Assembly: GCA_034359265.1 (NCBI GenBank)
Contig: CP136890.1
Coordinates: 81,679,501-81,743,500, forward strand
Direction: 5' to 3'
From: Canna indica
Taxonomy: Eukaryota > Streptophyta > Magnoliopsida > Zingiberales > Cannaceae
Length of the DNA stretch: 64,000 nt
This document shows positions 1 through 11,501 of this stretch, one piece after another (position 1 is the first letter of the stretch; each line of letters starts with the position of its first letter). The notes below the pieces were generated by a model that was not told where the DNA came from, ran no database searches, and was given only the letters and a program-made list of their open reading frames with translations. The translations under genes were made by a program, and so were the position numbers.

Positions 1-1532
1 TGACTTTGATAAACTCATGTTGTTATTGAAATATAACACTGCTGATTTATTGTCACAGAATAACTTTAGTGGTCTTTCAATGCCATCAACAATATGTAGT
101 CCAGTGACAAAATTGTGCAGCCATATTCCATGATTGAATGTCTCATAACAAGCTATGAACTTCGCTTCCATAGTTGAAGCTGCAATGAGTGTCTGCTTAG
201 CACTCATCCAAGAAACAGCTCCACCAGCAAGCAAGTAAACATAACCAAAAGTGGATTTGCGACTATCTTGGCATCCGACAAAATAAGAATCAGAATATCC
301 AATGATCTCCAACTGATCTGATTTTCTGTATGTGAGCATGTAATGCTTTATTCTCTGTAGATATCGCATAACATGTTTAGTTGCTTCCCAATGATCCATT
401 TCGGGGTAGCTCATATATGTACCCAACATCCCAACAATGTACGCAATATCCGGACACGTACACACTTGAGTATACATAAAACTCCCTACAACATATGCAT
501 AGGGAATTTTTTGCATATCTTTCTGCTCCAATTCATTTTTGGGGCACTGATCGAGACTAAATATGTCTCCTTTAGCAATAGGGGTATTAGTTGGTTTACA
601 ATCTTTCATGCCGAATCTAGCAAGTACCTTATCGATATAGCTCTTCTGCGACAATCCAATGATACACTAAGAGTGATCTCGATGTATATGATTCCTAATA
701 CAAAAGAGGCATCCTCAAGATCTTTCATTTCGAATTTCTACGATAGAAATCTCTTGGTTTCGTGCTTCAAGCCTATAACATTACAAGCTAGCAAGATATC
801 ATCGACATATAAGACCAGAAAAATATACTTGCTCCCACTAAACTTATGGTATATACATTCATCAACCAGATTTATCTCAAAATCAAATAAGATAACAACC
901 TGATGAAATTTATAATACCACTGACCGGAAGCCTACTTTAGCCTGTAGATGGATTTCTTTAGTTTGCGAATCATTTTCTTTGAATATCCGGAGACAAAGT
1001 TTTCTGATTGCAACATATAAATTGTTTCCTCAATGTCACCATTGAGAAACGTAATCGTAACATTCATCTGATGTAGCTCTAGATCAAAATGAGCCACAAG
1101 TGTCATTATAATTCTAAAAGAGTCTTTCGAAGAAATTGGAGAGAAAGTCTCTTTATAATCAATGTCTTCTTTTTGGGTAAAGCCTTTCACAACAAGACGG
1201 ACCTTATATCTTTCCACATTATCCTTTGAATCCCTTTTGGTTTTAAATATTCATTTGCAACCAATGGGTTTCACACCTTTAGGTAATGGAACAAGATACC
1301 AAACATCGTTATGTTGCATAGACCTTATTTCCTCATTCATGGCATCAATCCAATGTTGAGAGTTAGAGCTTTGCATGACTTTACAGAAGTTGATTGGGTC
1401 ATCTTCCATCATACCAATGTCAGCCTCATGCTCTTCGAGAAATACAATGTAATCATCTAGAATTGCACTTCTCATCTCCCTAGTGGATCTCCTCAATGAT
1501 ATTGGTTCTTGAGGTTGTTGAGTTTGCTCCAC
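1..1532 (-). pseudogene. Copia 1 reverse transcriptase / RNase H remnant
   Basis: Decayed C-terminal pol region of a Ty1/copia retrotransposon, read on the minus strand and cut off by the window edge. Order from the right: the region before RT and its start (1251-1532, with the NDVWYLVPLPKGVKPIGCK stretch), RT fingers and palm (933-1217, with RLVVKGFTQKEDIDYKETFSP), the catalytic YVDD box (798-809, in LYVDDILLA), the RT thumb (about 600-780, FEMKDLEDASFVLGI) and RNase H (about 125-200, ASTMEAKFIACYE). The reading frame shifts several times, and a TAG falls just before the FEMKDLE motif, so no functional protein is made. The family and domain order are those of plant copia elements. The 3' LTR would lie left of base 1. 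Confidence 0.93.
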
Positions 1533-1982
1533 AGGGGTAGGCTCATCAGGAGTAAACTCTTAAGGCTGAATGAGGAGTACCTCAATGTTGTCTTATAAAT
1601 CCGGATATTTTGTCTGATCAATGTTAAGAATAATAACTGTAGGAAGAGAGATGAACTCTTTTTCAAAGACAACTTCCTTAACCTTATCTCCAACCCCCTC
1701 CCCCCTCCACAAACTCTACATCCTCAAAGAAATAAGCATTTTCTGTCTCAAAGAATATCCTATTTGTCAGATCATAAAATTTATACCCCCTAGACCTATC
1801 AGGAACCTACAAAATAGCAGCTAACAGTTCTTGAGTCCAATTTCTTTTCATTTGGCCTATATAGCCTAGCCTCAGCTGAACAACCCCAAATGTGTAGATG
1901 CCTTAAATTGGGCTTCTTGCTCGTCCATAGTTCATAAGGGGTTTCAGTACTGCCTTAGTTGGTACCCTATTAAGGATGAAAG

Positions 1983-2466
1983 CTACAGTCTTAAGTGTCT
2001 TTCATCAACATCATTCAGACTAGGATTGTCTGGCATGGTGTACTGTGGGACAATACCGCATTCCTCTAGAAACTTAGCAAAAAGTCTTGGACATTGTTCA
2101 TCTGATCCATCGTATCTACCATAGTATTCACCACCACGGTCAGACCTGACAGCCTTAATCATTTTACCTAGTTGATTTTCAACTTCGGCCTTATAGGACT
2201 TGAACACATTCAGTGCTTGAGACTTTTCTTTAATCAGGTATATGTAACCATATATAGAGTAGTCGTCTATGAACGTAATAAAATATTATTGACCATTCCA
2301 AAAAGCCATAGGGAAGTCTACAAACATCAGTATGTATTAGTTCTAAGACATCTGAAACTCCTATTAATATCTGATCCCTTAATGTTTGTATGTTTCCCTT
2401 TAATGCACTCAATACAGACCTTAAAGTCTGTAGCATTAGGGAGGTTAAGAATTTCATCTGACACAA
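1983..2466 (-). pseudogene. Copia 1 integrase remnant
   Basis: Integrase part of the same minus-strand copia element, in at least two frames. The fragment at 2230-2466 covers the start of the core (LELIHTDVCRLPYGF, with the first catalytic Asp in HTD). The fragment at 1983-2207 carries the second Asp in VRSDRGGEYYGRYD and a damaged third-residue region (NDVDERHLRL, where copia integrases normally read NGVAERRNRTL). Sequence after this jumps to a later integrase segment, so a short deletion is likely. Non-functional. Confidence 0.88.
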
Positions 2467-2813
2467 ATCTTTGTATTATTTATTTGGATATATGACCTAA
2501 ACGCTTGTGCCATAAGATGACGAAATCCTCATCAGTTAACTTTCTCTTTGTACCTTGTGAACTAGTGTGCAAGATTTCATTAAATGAAGCTAATACATCA
2601 AGCATATAAAGATTATCAACATAAGATAAAGAACCGGTACCAATAATATTTTAATCAAGAGATAAATTGAAACTTTCATTTTCAAAAGAACAAGTATATC
2701 CAAATTAATCCAATACAGAAACAGAAATTAAATTCCGTCGAAAAGATGAGACTACAAAAGTCTCTATTAAGTCGAAATAGCATCTCGTTCTTAACAATAA
2801 CCGAAATTAAATT

Positions 2814-3131
2814 TCATATAGCTTCAACTTGAACTGACTTGCTATCGCCCACATAGATGAATCTTTGAGCATCACTAGGCTTTCGGCAACTCAGGCAACC
2901 ATGCATAGACACTCTTAAGTGAGTAGTAGCACCAGAATCTACCCACCAAGTGTTTAAGGGTACAAAAGTTAAGTTAACTTCAGAACAAACTAGATGAGAG
3001 CCTATAGATATTAAGTATCTAGCACATACATTTTCCTTAGTTTTAGGTCTTTTCTTGCCTTTGCTTTTAGTAGCAATAGCCAGATGAGCACTCTCAATTA
3101 TGTCAAGCTTTAATCTCTCCTCCTCTTGCAC
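2814..3131 (-). pseudogene. Copia 1 protease region
   Basis: Aspartic protease segment of the copia polyprotein. The active-site triad D-S-G is visible in WWVDSGATTHL near the middle of the fragment, preceded by a Lys-rich linker (KSKGKKRPKTKENV). No clear zinc knuckle is readable in front of it. It lies 27 bp downstream of the gag fragment in the same orientation, as expected for a gag-pol polyprotein interrupted by mutation. Confidence 0.85.
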
Positions 3132-3158
3132 ACAGTGAGAAATGAGTTCATTCAGAGA

Positions 3159-3731
3159 TTATTTCTCATTTTGGCAGTTATAACTGATTTTAAACTGATT
3201 ATACTGTGCAGGGAGCGAGATGAGAACTATATGCACCAGTAGATCCTCAGATAGATCTAATTTCAGTGTCTTTAATTTTGAAGCAATGTTTGACATTTTC
3301 ATAATGTACTCCCTGATGTTTCCCTTGCCCTTGTACTTCATTGAGATTAGGCTTGCTAAAAGCATGAATGTCTTAGACTTTTCATATTTCTTTTCAAATC
3401 GCTTTTCAAGGGCAATAAGGAATGACCTGGCATTAGTCTTGTCAGACATGGCGCCCCTAAAGCATTCGAGAATTACGCGTCTCATGATCATCAAACTTAA
3501 GCGATTGAATTTATCCCACTGATCATATACCCTCTTTTCCTCATGGGAACTTTGAGATGTGAGAGCAGCAGGCTGATCCATACGAAATGCTAAGTCCAGA
3601 TCCATGCATCCGAGAATGATCATAACGTTCTCTTTCCATGCTTTAAAATATGTGCTAGTCAACACAGGGATGAAGTTAACACTAGTAGCAATTGAAGTAG
3701 CAGAAGTATTCACTAAAAGAGAACAAAACAA
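3159..3731 (-). pseudogene. Copia 1 gag (UBN2-like) fragment
   Basis: 190-codon open frame matching the gag capsid region of plant copia elements (UBN2/Retrotran_gag type). Visible features are the N-terminal YFKAWKENVMIILGCMDLDL segment, the central YEKSKTFMLLASLISMKYKG region and the late gag motif LVHIVLISLPAQYNQFKISY. This is the best-preserved part of Copia 1. The ATG at 3731 is only a plausible start, because the normal gag start of the family is usually a few codons away. It would form the particle protein; here the element is dead because pol is broken. Confidence 0.88.
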
Positions 3732-5626
3732 AATATGACATTATAAGCAGCTCAAAATAAAATACAATTAATCATGTAACGGAAAGAAAAAAATAATAGC
3801 AATCCCCATTACAAGATACCCAGCACAACATTGGCATTTCATCTTTGGACAAAAATTATCAACTTGTAAGCGATTCTCTCAATGCAGTAATCAAATACTG
3901 ACAATCAGACCTGTCAAACAACGAGCCTTTTTTTGGACCGACTCGTGTTCACATGGTAAACTTTATGATAGTCACGTATTTATTACCACATGCATATAAG
4001 AAATTCGGTCAGGTAGGAACCTTTCTTTGGGTCGATTACTACCCACATGAATTTCAAACATGCAGACATCTTATATATTCAAAAAAAATATCAATTTGAC
4101 ACAAGAGATGCCACTTTGGCAACATGTTGTGCCAAACTAACATATTTCAAAATATTAGACATATAAATAAATGTGTCACTATTTAATTTCATGCTAAATT
4201 AGTCAAACTACAATAAAGCAGTCAAAATTATGTTGAACCAATCAAGATTTGATTAATTTAAACATGAATCGAAACTACAGCCAAAGCTAAATAAATGAGA
4301 ATTAAGCTGAACCTAATGTTAATTCTACTGAACCAGTTGAAATTTTGCTAAACCAAATGCTAATTTCACTGAACCGGTTAAGAAGCCTATTGAACAGCTT
4401 ATAATTTGCACTGAACCGGTCTGAATTGGCCTGAACCGATACTGAACCGATCGAAATTGACCTGAATCGATACTAAACCGATTTGAATTTGACTAAACCA
4501 GTGTTGAACCGAATCCTAATTACACTGAACCAGACCCAAACCTAATTCAACTAGATGGGGCCAGGCTGATTGAGTTAAATTGAACCAGTTCAATTTCTCA
4601 ATTGAACCGATCAATTCAGGTTGACATCGAATGGACTGGTTTAGGTTCAATAGAGTGGGCTGGCCCATTGCAACTAAGACTTAATGGATCGGGTTCAAGA
4701 GGTTAAAGTGGGTCAGGTTAAGACTTAATGGATCCGGGTCTTGAGAGAATGATCTGAATCCAACCCGTTTAAACTAATGAAGCGGTTCGGGTTAAACACT
4801 TAATGGATCCATATTCCTCAAAATTGAATCCGAGTCCGACTCGAAAATAAACCTCACTTCTCTTCCCCACTTAAGAAGCGGTTGATAAGAAACCCTAATA
4901 ACTACAACCGTCCCACCTTTATATCAGTGTGGTGGTTGCAGTTTCAAACTACTTTTCATCTATCTACTACCGACCACCTCTCGACACCGGTGACGCCGCC
5001 CTTCTTTAGATACTGGCAACCATGACGCCGGTGTCGGGCGGCGACAAGGACAGTGAAAATAAAAGCAAGCAGCATTCATCTCTCCAATCCATGCCGGCCG
5101 AACAAAAGGAGCCAAGGACTCCACCGACGACAGCGACCTTGACAGGTCGGAGCCGGGGCAGAACAATTGCCCCAAATCACCTCACTATGAACGGTAGAGC
5201 CGCGCCTCCTTCGGTTCGAAAAACTAGGCAAGACCATCTTCCCCTTCCCACTGCCGAGAAATGGCGGTCGTGAACTAGATGAAGAGGGCGACAAGCCAGA
5301 TTGAGAGAAATAGGCCACAGATTGAGAGAAGCATGGCTACCTCTTTAGGCAGCTGACAAGCTTCCGCAGCCATCAATTTTTTATTTTTTTGTTTCATGAG
5401 GCATGTAATCTCATATTCATGGAAAAACACTGTTCGCAAACAACACGCAAATCTGATTCCAACAAAAAATCTACCGATCTCATGTAATAAGCAGACAATG
5501 GAAGCAAGAACATTAGACATGGTTCATCACAAAACAGTGTGAAAACATGCAAGTAAACATCGTGATATCACGAATGGATAGAATCAAAAATGCTTTATGT
5601 TCATGAACAGTGCTCAAAGCTCAAAC
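3732..5626 (-). other. Copia 1 leader (untranslated) region
   Basis: Sequence between gag and the primer binding site, continued at 6411-6512 beyond a solo LTR insertion. It includes a repeat-rich stretch (about 4200-4720) and a GC-richer stretch (about 4860-5340) with short open frames on both strands that I do not recognise. The latter contains a short inverted repeat around the words cgacaccggtgacgcc (4982) and gacgccggtgtcgg (5022). No gene is supported here. A leader of about 2 kb is long for a copia element, so part of it may be a captured or inserted segment. Confidence 0.5.
4200..4720. repeat. degenerate GAACCGRT-type short repeat
   Basis: The words ctgaaccggt, tgaaccgat, gaaccagt and their one-base variants recur at irregular spacing, often directly followed by gaaattg or gaatttg. 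On the minus strand the core reads ACCGGTTC or ATCGGTTCA. The array lies inside the Copia 1 leader, upstream of gag in element orientation. Function unknown. Confidence 0.6.
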
Positions 5627-6405
5627 TGTTGGCTTAAGGTTTTCAACCTTGGTCTTAATCTCGGTTTTGATGATAACAAACATAAAACTAATGTTTCATT
5701 AAGAAATCTTTCAGGTTCCAAGTCGGTTAGCGCTCGATGTCCCCGATCGGAAAAATCGGCAAGGACGCTCGTCGACGCTCGGGATTCTTCGGGAAGTTAG
5801 AGTTTAGATTTAGGGTGTCTAGAATATGATGTAATCCTCTTTATGATGCAAAGAATCCAAAAACCAAACCCGAACCCCAAAATATGAAAATCCGAAAACC
5901 GCCTTGAAATTCACTAAGCCTAGGGAGCTCCTTGGAGGGTTATATGACATATACATTTTCTTGACACAAAAAATAGCGATAATTATTCCTTGGGTTAAAA
6001 CTAGATAACGAGATATTTTAAAGTAATTTTTGGAAGCCTTTAGCATACCCATATTTGACCCGGGAGATTAGAAAATTTCCGTTTTTCGAAAATTTGTACT
6101 AGACCCAAAAAATTAGATTTTGATTCTTAAGGATTTTGATTTTTTAGATATTTTTATTGAATCCAAATGGGGGTAATCCTTATATAACATTTATATTTTA
6201 AAGTTATTAACTTAAAGTTAATAAATCATTGTGTTAGCATTGATAATTTGTTTGTATTAATTGCTTTATTATTTATCGCTTCCGCATTTAGTCATTCAAT
6301 CGTGAATTGCTTAACTAATCGAGAAACGATTAAAATCAGAATTTAGGCAAATAAATTTAGTTAATATACTATTCACCCTCATCTAGTGTGGTCATTTCAC
6401 CAACA
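5627..6405 (+). mobile_element. solo LTR A (779 bp), inserted in the Copia 1 leader
   Basis: Starts TGTTGGCTTAAGG and ends CATTTCACCAACA, so it has TG...CA ends and a TGTTGG/CCAACA inverted repeat. It is flanked by caaac (5622-5626) and caaat (6406-6410), a 5-bp target duplication with one mismatch. It is homologous, in inverted orientation, to solo LTR B at 18321-19699. Relative to B it lacks about 600 bp, with the junction near 6205-6222. No internal retrotransposon coding sequence accompanies it. The superfamily cannot be set from the LTR alone; the ends resemble plant copia LTRs. Confidence 0.85.
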
Positions 6406-6512
6406 CAAATATCATGCACCATCAGCATAAACAGTAGATATCATGCATATGAAGCATGAACAGTAGAATTTCGAAGTAGATTCAAAAATTCTCAATAATT
6501 CAACATGCTTTG

Positions 6513-6524
6513 GCTCTTATACCA
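6513..6524 (-). other. primer binding site of Copia 1
   Basis: On the minus strand the bases read TGGTATAAGAGC, one mismatch from the usual plant initiator tRNA-Met primer site TGGTATCAGAGC. It begins one base after the CA end of the adjacent LTR, as expected for a copia element. Confidence 0.8.
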
Positions 6525-6525
6525 T

Positions 6526-6984
6526 TGATAGAAAATCTAGAGCGGGAATTAAACCCAAAAGCCAATATTCATCATGTTAAATCATCAAGAACAATAAAAA
6601 CGGAAGCGTACCTGATTCGATCGCTCAAATTTCGGAGATGTGATAGACTTCCAAGTCAACACGCAAGCTCGTACAAACGCTCAATGAAAGATGGGGATTT
6701 CAGAGGCGAGGAACTAAGCGTGTGACTCGAGGATCATAACCCCTCTTTATATAGAGAAAACCAAAGGTTGGTAAATTATAGTTTCGCCCATCATAAAACT
6801 GTAATACTACCACTACGGTATTTGTGCATATATAAATAATTAATCCCATAATTATGAAATGGTACAAGACCTAATAATAAACTTTATAAAATCACCTTTA
6901 ATCGGTCAATCAAATTGATAGTGTAACCACATGCCGATAGATAAATGTTGGCCCATAATAAATTATTAAACAAATAATTTAATA
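6526..6984 (-). mobile_element. LTR of Copia 1 (about 459 bp)
   Basis: On the minus strand it ends CTATCA next to the primer binding site. The other end is placed by a polypurine tract (AAGTGGGAGAT, 6985-6995), after which the LTR would start TATTAAATT, an apparent TG to TA change. A TATA box (CTATATAAAG, 6745-6754, minus strand) lies at a normal U3/R position, followed downstream by a GC-richer R/U5 part. The partner LTR would lie left of base 1. The exact right boundary is uncertain; a TGATAG at about 7059-7064 is an alternative. Confidence 0.68.
6745..6754 (-). promoter_or_regulatory. TATA box of the Copia 1 LTR
   Basis: Minus-strand CTATATAAAG followed by AGGGG and then a GC-richer leader, the usual layout of a copia LTR promoter that would drive transcription leftwards into the primer binding site and gag. 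Confidence 0.6.
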
Positions 6985-7186
6985 ATCTCCCACTTGGGCC
7001 AACATAAATATCAACATAGGGTTATGTGTACCATAGTTACTTTATGAGCTTATTTTCGCTATCATTATGTGTACCAGAATCTCCAAAATTTTCAAAAATC
7101 GAATATGGTCTCCAAAATTCTCAAAATCAGAATCAAATTCAAAAAATCATAAATATACCCTTGTACTAAAATTTTGAAATGTTTAG
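6985..7186 (-). other. polypurine tract and short 3'-internal remnant
   Basis: Minus-strand TTGGCCCAAGTGGGAGAT looks like the end of a copia internal region directly before a 3' LTR (compare CCAAGTGGGAGAT at 59248-59260 of Copia 2). About 190 bp of AT-rich sequence with two near-copies of GGTACACATAA lies beyond it, then the LINE begins. No coding sequence is readable. Confidence 0.45.
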
Positions 7187-8811
7187 GGCTCTCTTGGCGA
7201 TTCTTTTCTCAGGCTCAATTCTTGGGTTTCTTTATTCTGGGTGGTAGTCGCTTAGGTTAATCGTCGGTGGATCTCTATAGACTTGCCTGATGTGTTTCCT
7301 CCTGTCTTTTCGCTAGCGACATCAAAGGAACACATCGGCACATCTTTTCTCTCTACAACGATTCTTTTGCGTGATCTGGTTGCCAAAATTGTGTCAAGTA
7401 TTAGATTTGTTGAGCTCGTGCTTTCCCAGCTTATCTGCATCTTGAGATCATTTCCAGTCCTAGGGTTACTGGTTCACAGAAACTTTTTAGTTGGCGGAGT
7501 ATATGGGGAAGCCGACTACGAAAGATGGGTTTTCTCCCATCGAAATGATTCGACAAAGGTAAATTTGTCTCTTCGATTTTAGTCTTTTCTAATTCTTCAA
7601 ATCTTGTAGGAGAGTCAACTAGATCATAGGGTAACAATCAATCTAATATACTAGAAGTTAGATCTATGAATGATAATGAAAGGATCGTTGGTACAAATAA
7701 TTTTGGACAGCCTGCAGCTGCAGTACTGAAGAACCCTAATGATAATAAGATTAATCATGGGGATCGGGTAAAAATCTCTTCTTTACTCAATGAAAATAAA
7801 GTTCCAACTGAGGCTAAAATTAAAAATGATGTTTGTCTGATTTCTTGGGTTAATCTTTTTAAACTGAAGCATTCTGGCTCTGAAGAATTCTCTTCGATTG
7901 AAATGCTTTCCAAAATTAAAGCATTTGTTGTAGAATTTGTCGAGTTTGATGAAACTGAACTTTAAAAGATCCGTAAACTTTGATTTGCTTCGTTAATTGA
8001 TAGATTTTTACATAAACCCCCTACTCATTTCCATATGAGGAATTGGGCTTTTACTGTTTGGTCAAATTAATCGCAATCTCGAAAATGTTATTGATCTTGA
8101 AAATGATTTTTTTTCTTATTTCGGTTTGATTCTAAAGAAAACACTATAAAGGTCCTCTTTGAGGGACCTTGAGCTTTCCGTAGCAATCTTATAAATATTA
8201 GACAATGGGTTCCAAATTTTAAGACTTTAACTGAAAAAATTTCTTCGCCTCTTGTGTGGGTTCAATTTCTAGATTCATAAATAAAATCCTTTTTAAAATT
8301 GCTTCTCTAATTGGTAAACCTATTAAAGTTGATGATCAATCCTTTAATTGGGAACGTGGCAAATTTTTTCGTATTTGCACTGAAATTGGCTTTACCCAAT
8401 CAATTAGGCAAGGTGTCTGGATTGGAAGATCAAAAGTGGGATTATTCCCGGCTATCGAGTATAAAAGATTACCTAATTTTTGTTTTAAATATGGTATAAT
8501 ATGTCATATATCGCTTAAATGAATGTAACTATTCAGTTCCTAAGAATAATATGAAAGTAGATGATGACATTGACAATATCGTGGATTCCTTAACTTCTCC
8601 TATGAAAGATATTCACATGATAAATGCGAATAAAACTCTTGAATCAATGCACGGGCCTTGGGTCAAAGTGACTAGAAAACTTAGGAGAAAATACCCTCCT
8701 TAATATTATGACGAGGACAAAGATGAATTAATGGAGAAGGGTAATACTAATAAAGTCAGTGATGCAAATGTTTATCCTCAAAATGAGTATCAATCGGTCC
8801 CGCTTAGTAGG
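7187..8811 (+). pseudogene. LINE (L1-type) piece 1: 5' UTR and ORF1 start
   Basis: First piece of one nested LINE. After a leader, ORF1 starts at ATG 7666 and runs 99 codons to a TAA at 7963; homologous sequence continues past the stop in shifting frames. The DUF4283-type RNA-binding region is readable at about 8010-8480 (IRQWVPNFKTL, IGKPIKVDDQSFNWERGKFF, VGLFPAIEYKRLPNFCFKYG). The CCHC knuckle is degenerate: the second Cys is Tyr and the last Cys is a stop. GPWVKVTRKLRRKYPP (near 8655), typical of plant LINE ORF1, follows. The piece ends where a Helitron-like insertion begins. The exact LINE 5' end is a guess. Confidence 0.85.
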
Positions 8812-11165
8812 TCTATTATATATATATAAACAAGAAATGATTCCTTCCCGCCAAAACTCCCTCTACTCCCTCAACTTTTTATCTTTATTTTTACCCCACT
8901 TATATTTTTATTTTTACCCATCCCCTCAAATTTTTCTCACCTAAATTTTTACTCCAATTAAATTCGTAATAAAAAAAATTTGCCCTACTTATCTTCTCTA
9001 TATGCACATATTTTGATATTTTTAATTTATTATTTTTTAAATAATAAATTAAAGTTTTTTTATTAGTTTTTTTTATTTTAAAATATTATTTTTTAGATTT
9101 TTTATTGAAAAATAGTATTTCAAAACTAAAAAATTTATACAGAATAATTTGAATATCTTATTTTCTATTTTTTTCAACTTATTATCTTATACTTATATTA
9201 TATTTAATTTTTATCCCATAAATTTTTTGTTATTTTTGCATTTTTAATTTTTTATCATTGAAATTCATATAAATTATTTTTTTAATGTATATAATTATTT
9301 TTTATATAAGCAACGTATCATTCTCACGTAAACACCCTCCCCTCAAATATTTGCCACTTTCCCCACCTAAATTTTTTCAGACCTAAATTTTTTCCTCCCA
9401 AATTTTTATTCTACTTAAATTTGGAATAAAAGTTTTTACCCAACTTACTTTCTCTATATGCACCTATTTTGATCTTTTTAATTTTGTATTTATTGTTTTT
9501 TGAATAATAATTATAAATATTTTTTATTTATTAAAGTTTTTTATATTAGTTTTTGGGTTTTGAAATATCATTTTTTTGGATTTGTTAATGAAAAATAATA
9601 TTTCAAAATAAATAAAAAATTACGTAGCTTAGAATAATTTAAATATTTTATTTTCTATTTTATTCATTATGTTATCTTATATTTACATTATATTTGATTT
9701 TATCCACAAAAATATTGTTATTTTTAAATATTTTATTTTTGATCATTGAAATCTATATAAATATTTTTTTAATGTATATAATTATTTTTTATATTACTTT
9801 TGTATTTATGAAATATCATTTTTCCTTTATTTTTGAAACAAAAAAATATTTCAAATTTCTTATTTTGAAATAATTATCTATACTTATAAATTTTTAATTG
9901 ATATACTTTATTTTATATTTTCATTATATTTGATGTTTATCCTTAAAATTATTAATAGTTTTCCATTTTATTTTTTCTATTTATTTTTTGTTAAAAACAT
10001 ATATAGTATTATTTGTTTTGAAATAGTTTTGATTTTTCTATTTTTAAAATTATTAGTTTAATTTTTTATTCAAAAAGAAACAAAGTAATACTATTATATA
10101 AAAAGATTGTTACCATTTTTAGTTTTATATCTTATTGATATTTTATATTGTATGTCACACTAAGTTATAAATTTATTTATATGAATTTTTATTTTTTTTA
10201 TTTTTTTATATGAACATATTATTTTAAGCGTTAAAAATAATTATTAATCACAATTCATCCTTTACCTTTTTAATTCTTATTTTTATTTTAAATTTAGTTA
10301 TTACTTATAATTATTTTAAATTAAATTATATTAATAAACTTGCACACTTTTATAATTATATAAATCAAATCAAATTAATATATATTACTTTGTAGTATAT
10401 TTATATATTATTATATAAAATTATAATTTAATTTAAATATCTTACTATTGGTTTTTATTATCAAAAATATTTTTTTACAATATGATAATAATATTTTAAC
10501 TTATTTTTGAAAATATAGGTATAGAAATATTTAATTTTAAAAATTTTAATTTTAACTATTATGAATATTAAATTATTGTCACAAATTTAATTAAATTAAA
10601 ATTAAAAATTAATTTATAATTGAAGTTTAATATAATTATTTTTCTAAAAATATAAAAATAGTTTTAAATTTAAATTTATATAATTTGAAATTAAAATTAT
10701 ATTATAAAATGTGAAAATATCAAAAAAAAAATCGTTAGACTATTCTATTTATATATAATAATATATTAAAAATATATAATTTAATTTTAAATTTTTCTGT
10801 AAAATGTTAATAATATAGTAACTTATTCTTGAAAATTTTAGATATACAATTATTTAATTCTAATTTTTTAAAATTATTAAGAATATTAAATTATAGATAA
10901 ATTTTAATTTATATTTTAAGTTGTAAATTAATTCACAATTGAAATTTTAAATAATCATTTTAAAAAAAATTATAAAAATTAGTTCTAAATTTAAATTATA
11001 TTATTTCAAATTAAATTTTTATTACAAAATTTGAATATATCAAAAAAAAATTGATCAACTATTCTATTTGTATATAAATATATATTAAAATATAATCTTT
11101 AATTTTAAATTTTTTTATTTTTAAAATTACAAATTAATCGTGCAAAGTGTGAGTATTGTAGCTAG
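8812..11165 (+). mobile_element. Helitron-like insertion (about 2.35 kb, very AT-rich)
   Basis: Interrupts LINE ORF1. The left end is TCTATTATATATATA. The right end has a degenerate hairpin region, cgtgcaaagtgtgagtattg, followed by CTAG and a T, resembling plant Helitron ends (GCAACGCACGGGT...CTAGT) after CpG decay. Removing it rejoins LINE ORF1 in frame (LSINDNTNV), apart from two extra G bases at the left end. There is no open frame of note and no Rep/helicase, so it is non-autonomous. Inside are two tandem-duplicated blocks: about 8850-9300 with 9330-9800, and about 10430-10750 with 10760-11100. Classification rests on ends only. Confidence 0.45.
10430..11110. repeat. two copies of a ~320-bp AT-rich direct repeat
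   Basis: The block starting near 10430 is repeated from about 10760. Shared landmarks in the same order are aataatatagtaacttatt/aataatattttaacttattt, attgaagttt/attgaaattt, tagttttaaatttaaa/tagttctaaatttaaa, and caaaaaaaaatcg/caaaaaaaaattg followed by ctattctattt. It lies at the 3' end of the Helitron-like insertion. Confidence 0.6.
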
Positions 11166-11501
11166 TTAATGATAATACTAATGTGGGATCCCCTAATAAT
11201 ATTTTCTCTGAAAATAACATTGTCCAAACTTCTGCTGAGATAAATCCATGTTTTACTATAATTAGTGGCACCATGGATAAAGGGACCAACTTGGACATAA
11301 AATTCTTGGCTGAGAAAGTTTGGAATTCCATAATCAAAAATTGGAATTCCATAATAAGAGTGAAAAAGGTTAAGGATAGGACTGCTAGGATGGCTCTAGG
11401 AAAGAAAGACTGACTAAGGTTGGTATTAATAGAAACCTAGAACATCTAGAGAGTTTGACAAAAATTAGGAAAAGAAGAAAAAACAGATGAGGATTTTAAA
11501 A
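11166..11501 (+). pseudogene. LINE piece 2: ORF1 C-terminal part
   Basis: Continuation of LINE ORF1 after the Helitron-like insert (SPNNIFSENNIVQTSAEI, then a Lys/Arg-rich tail RVKKVKDRTARMALGKKD ending in TGA at 11413). It carries a local 18-bp duplication (ttggaattccataatcaa/ttggaattccataataag, 11319-11355). It is joined in frame to piece 3 when the Mutator-like insert is removed (DEDFKMDIEAIMNSNDL). Confidence 0.7.

Noticed and set aside
373..903. 176-codon plus-strand frame over the left end
   Set aside because: It is antisense to the copia RT/RNase H region, whose YVDD and ASTMEAKFIACYE motifs read on the minus strand.
5022..5318. overlapping open frames on both strands in a GC-rich block
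   Set aside because: No family motif, and frames on both strands point to base composition; the block lies inside the copia leader.
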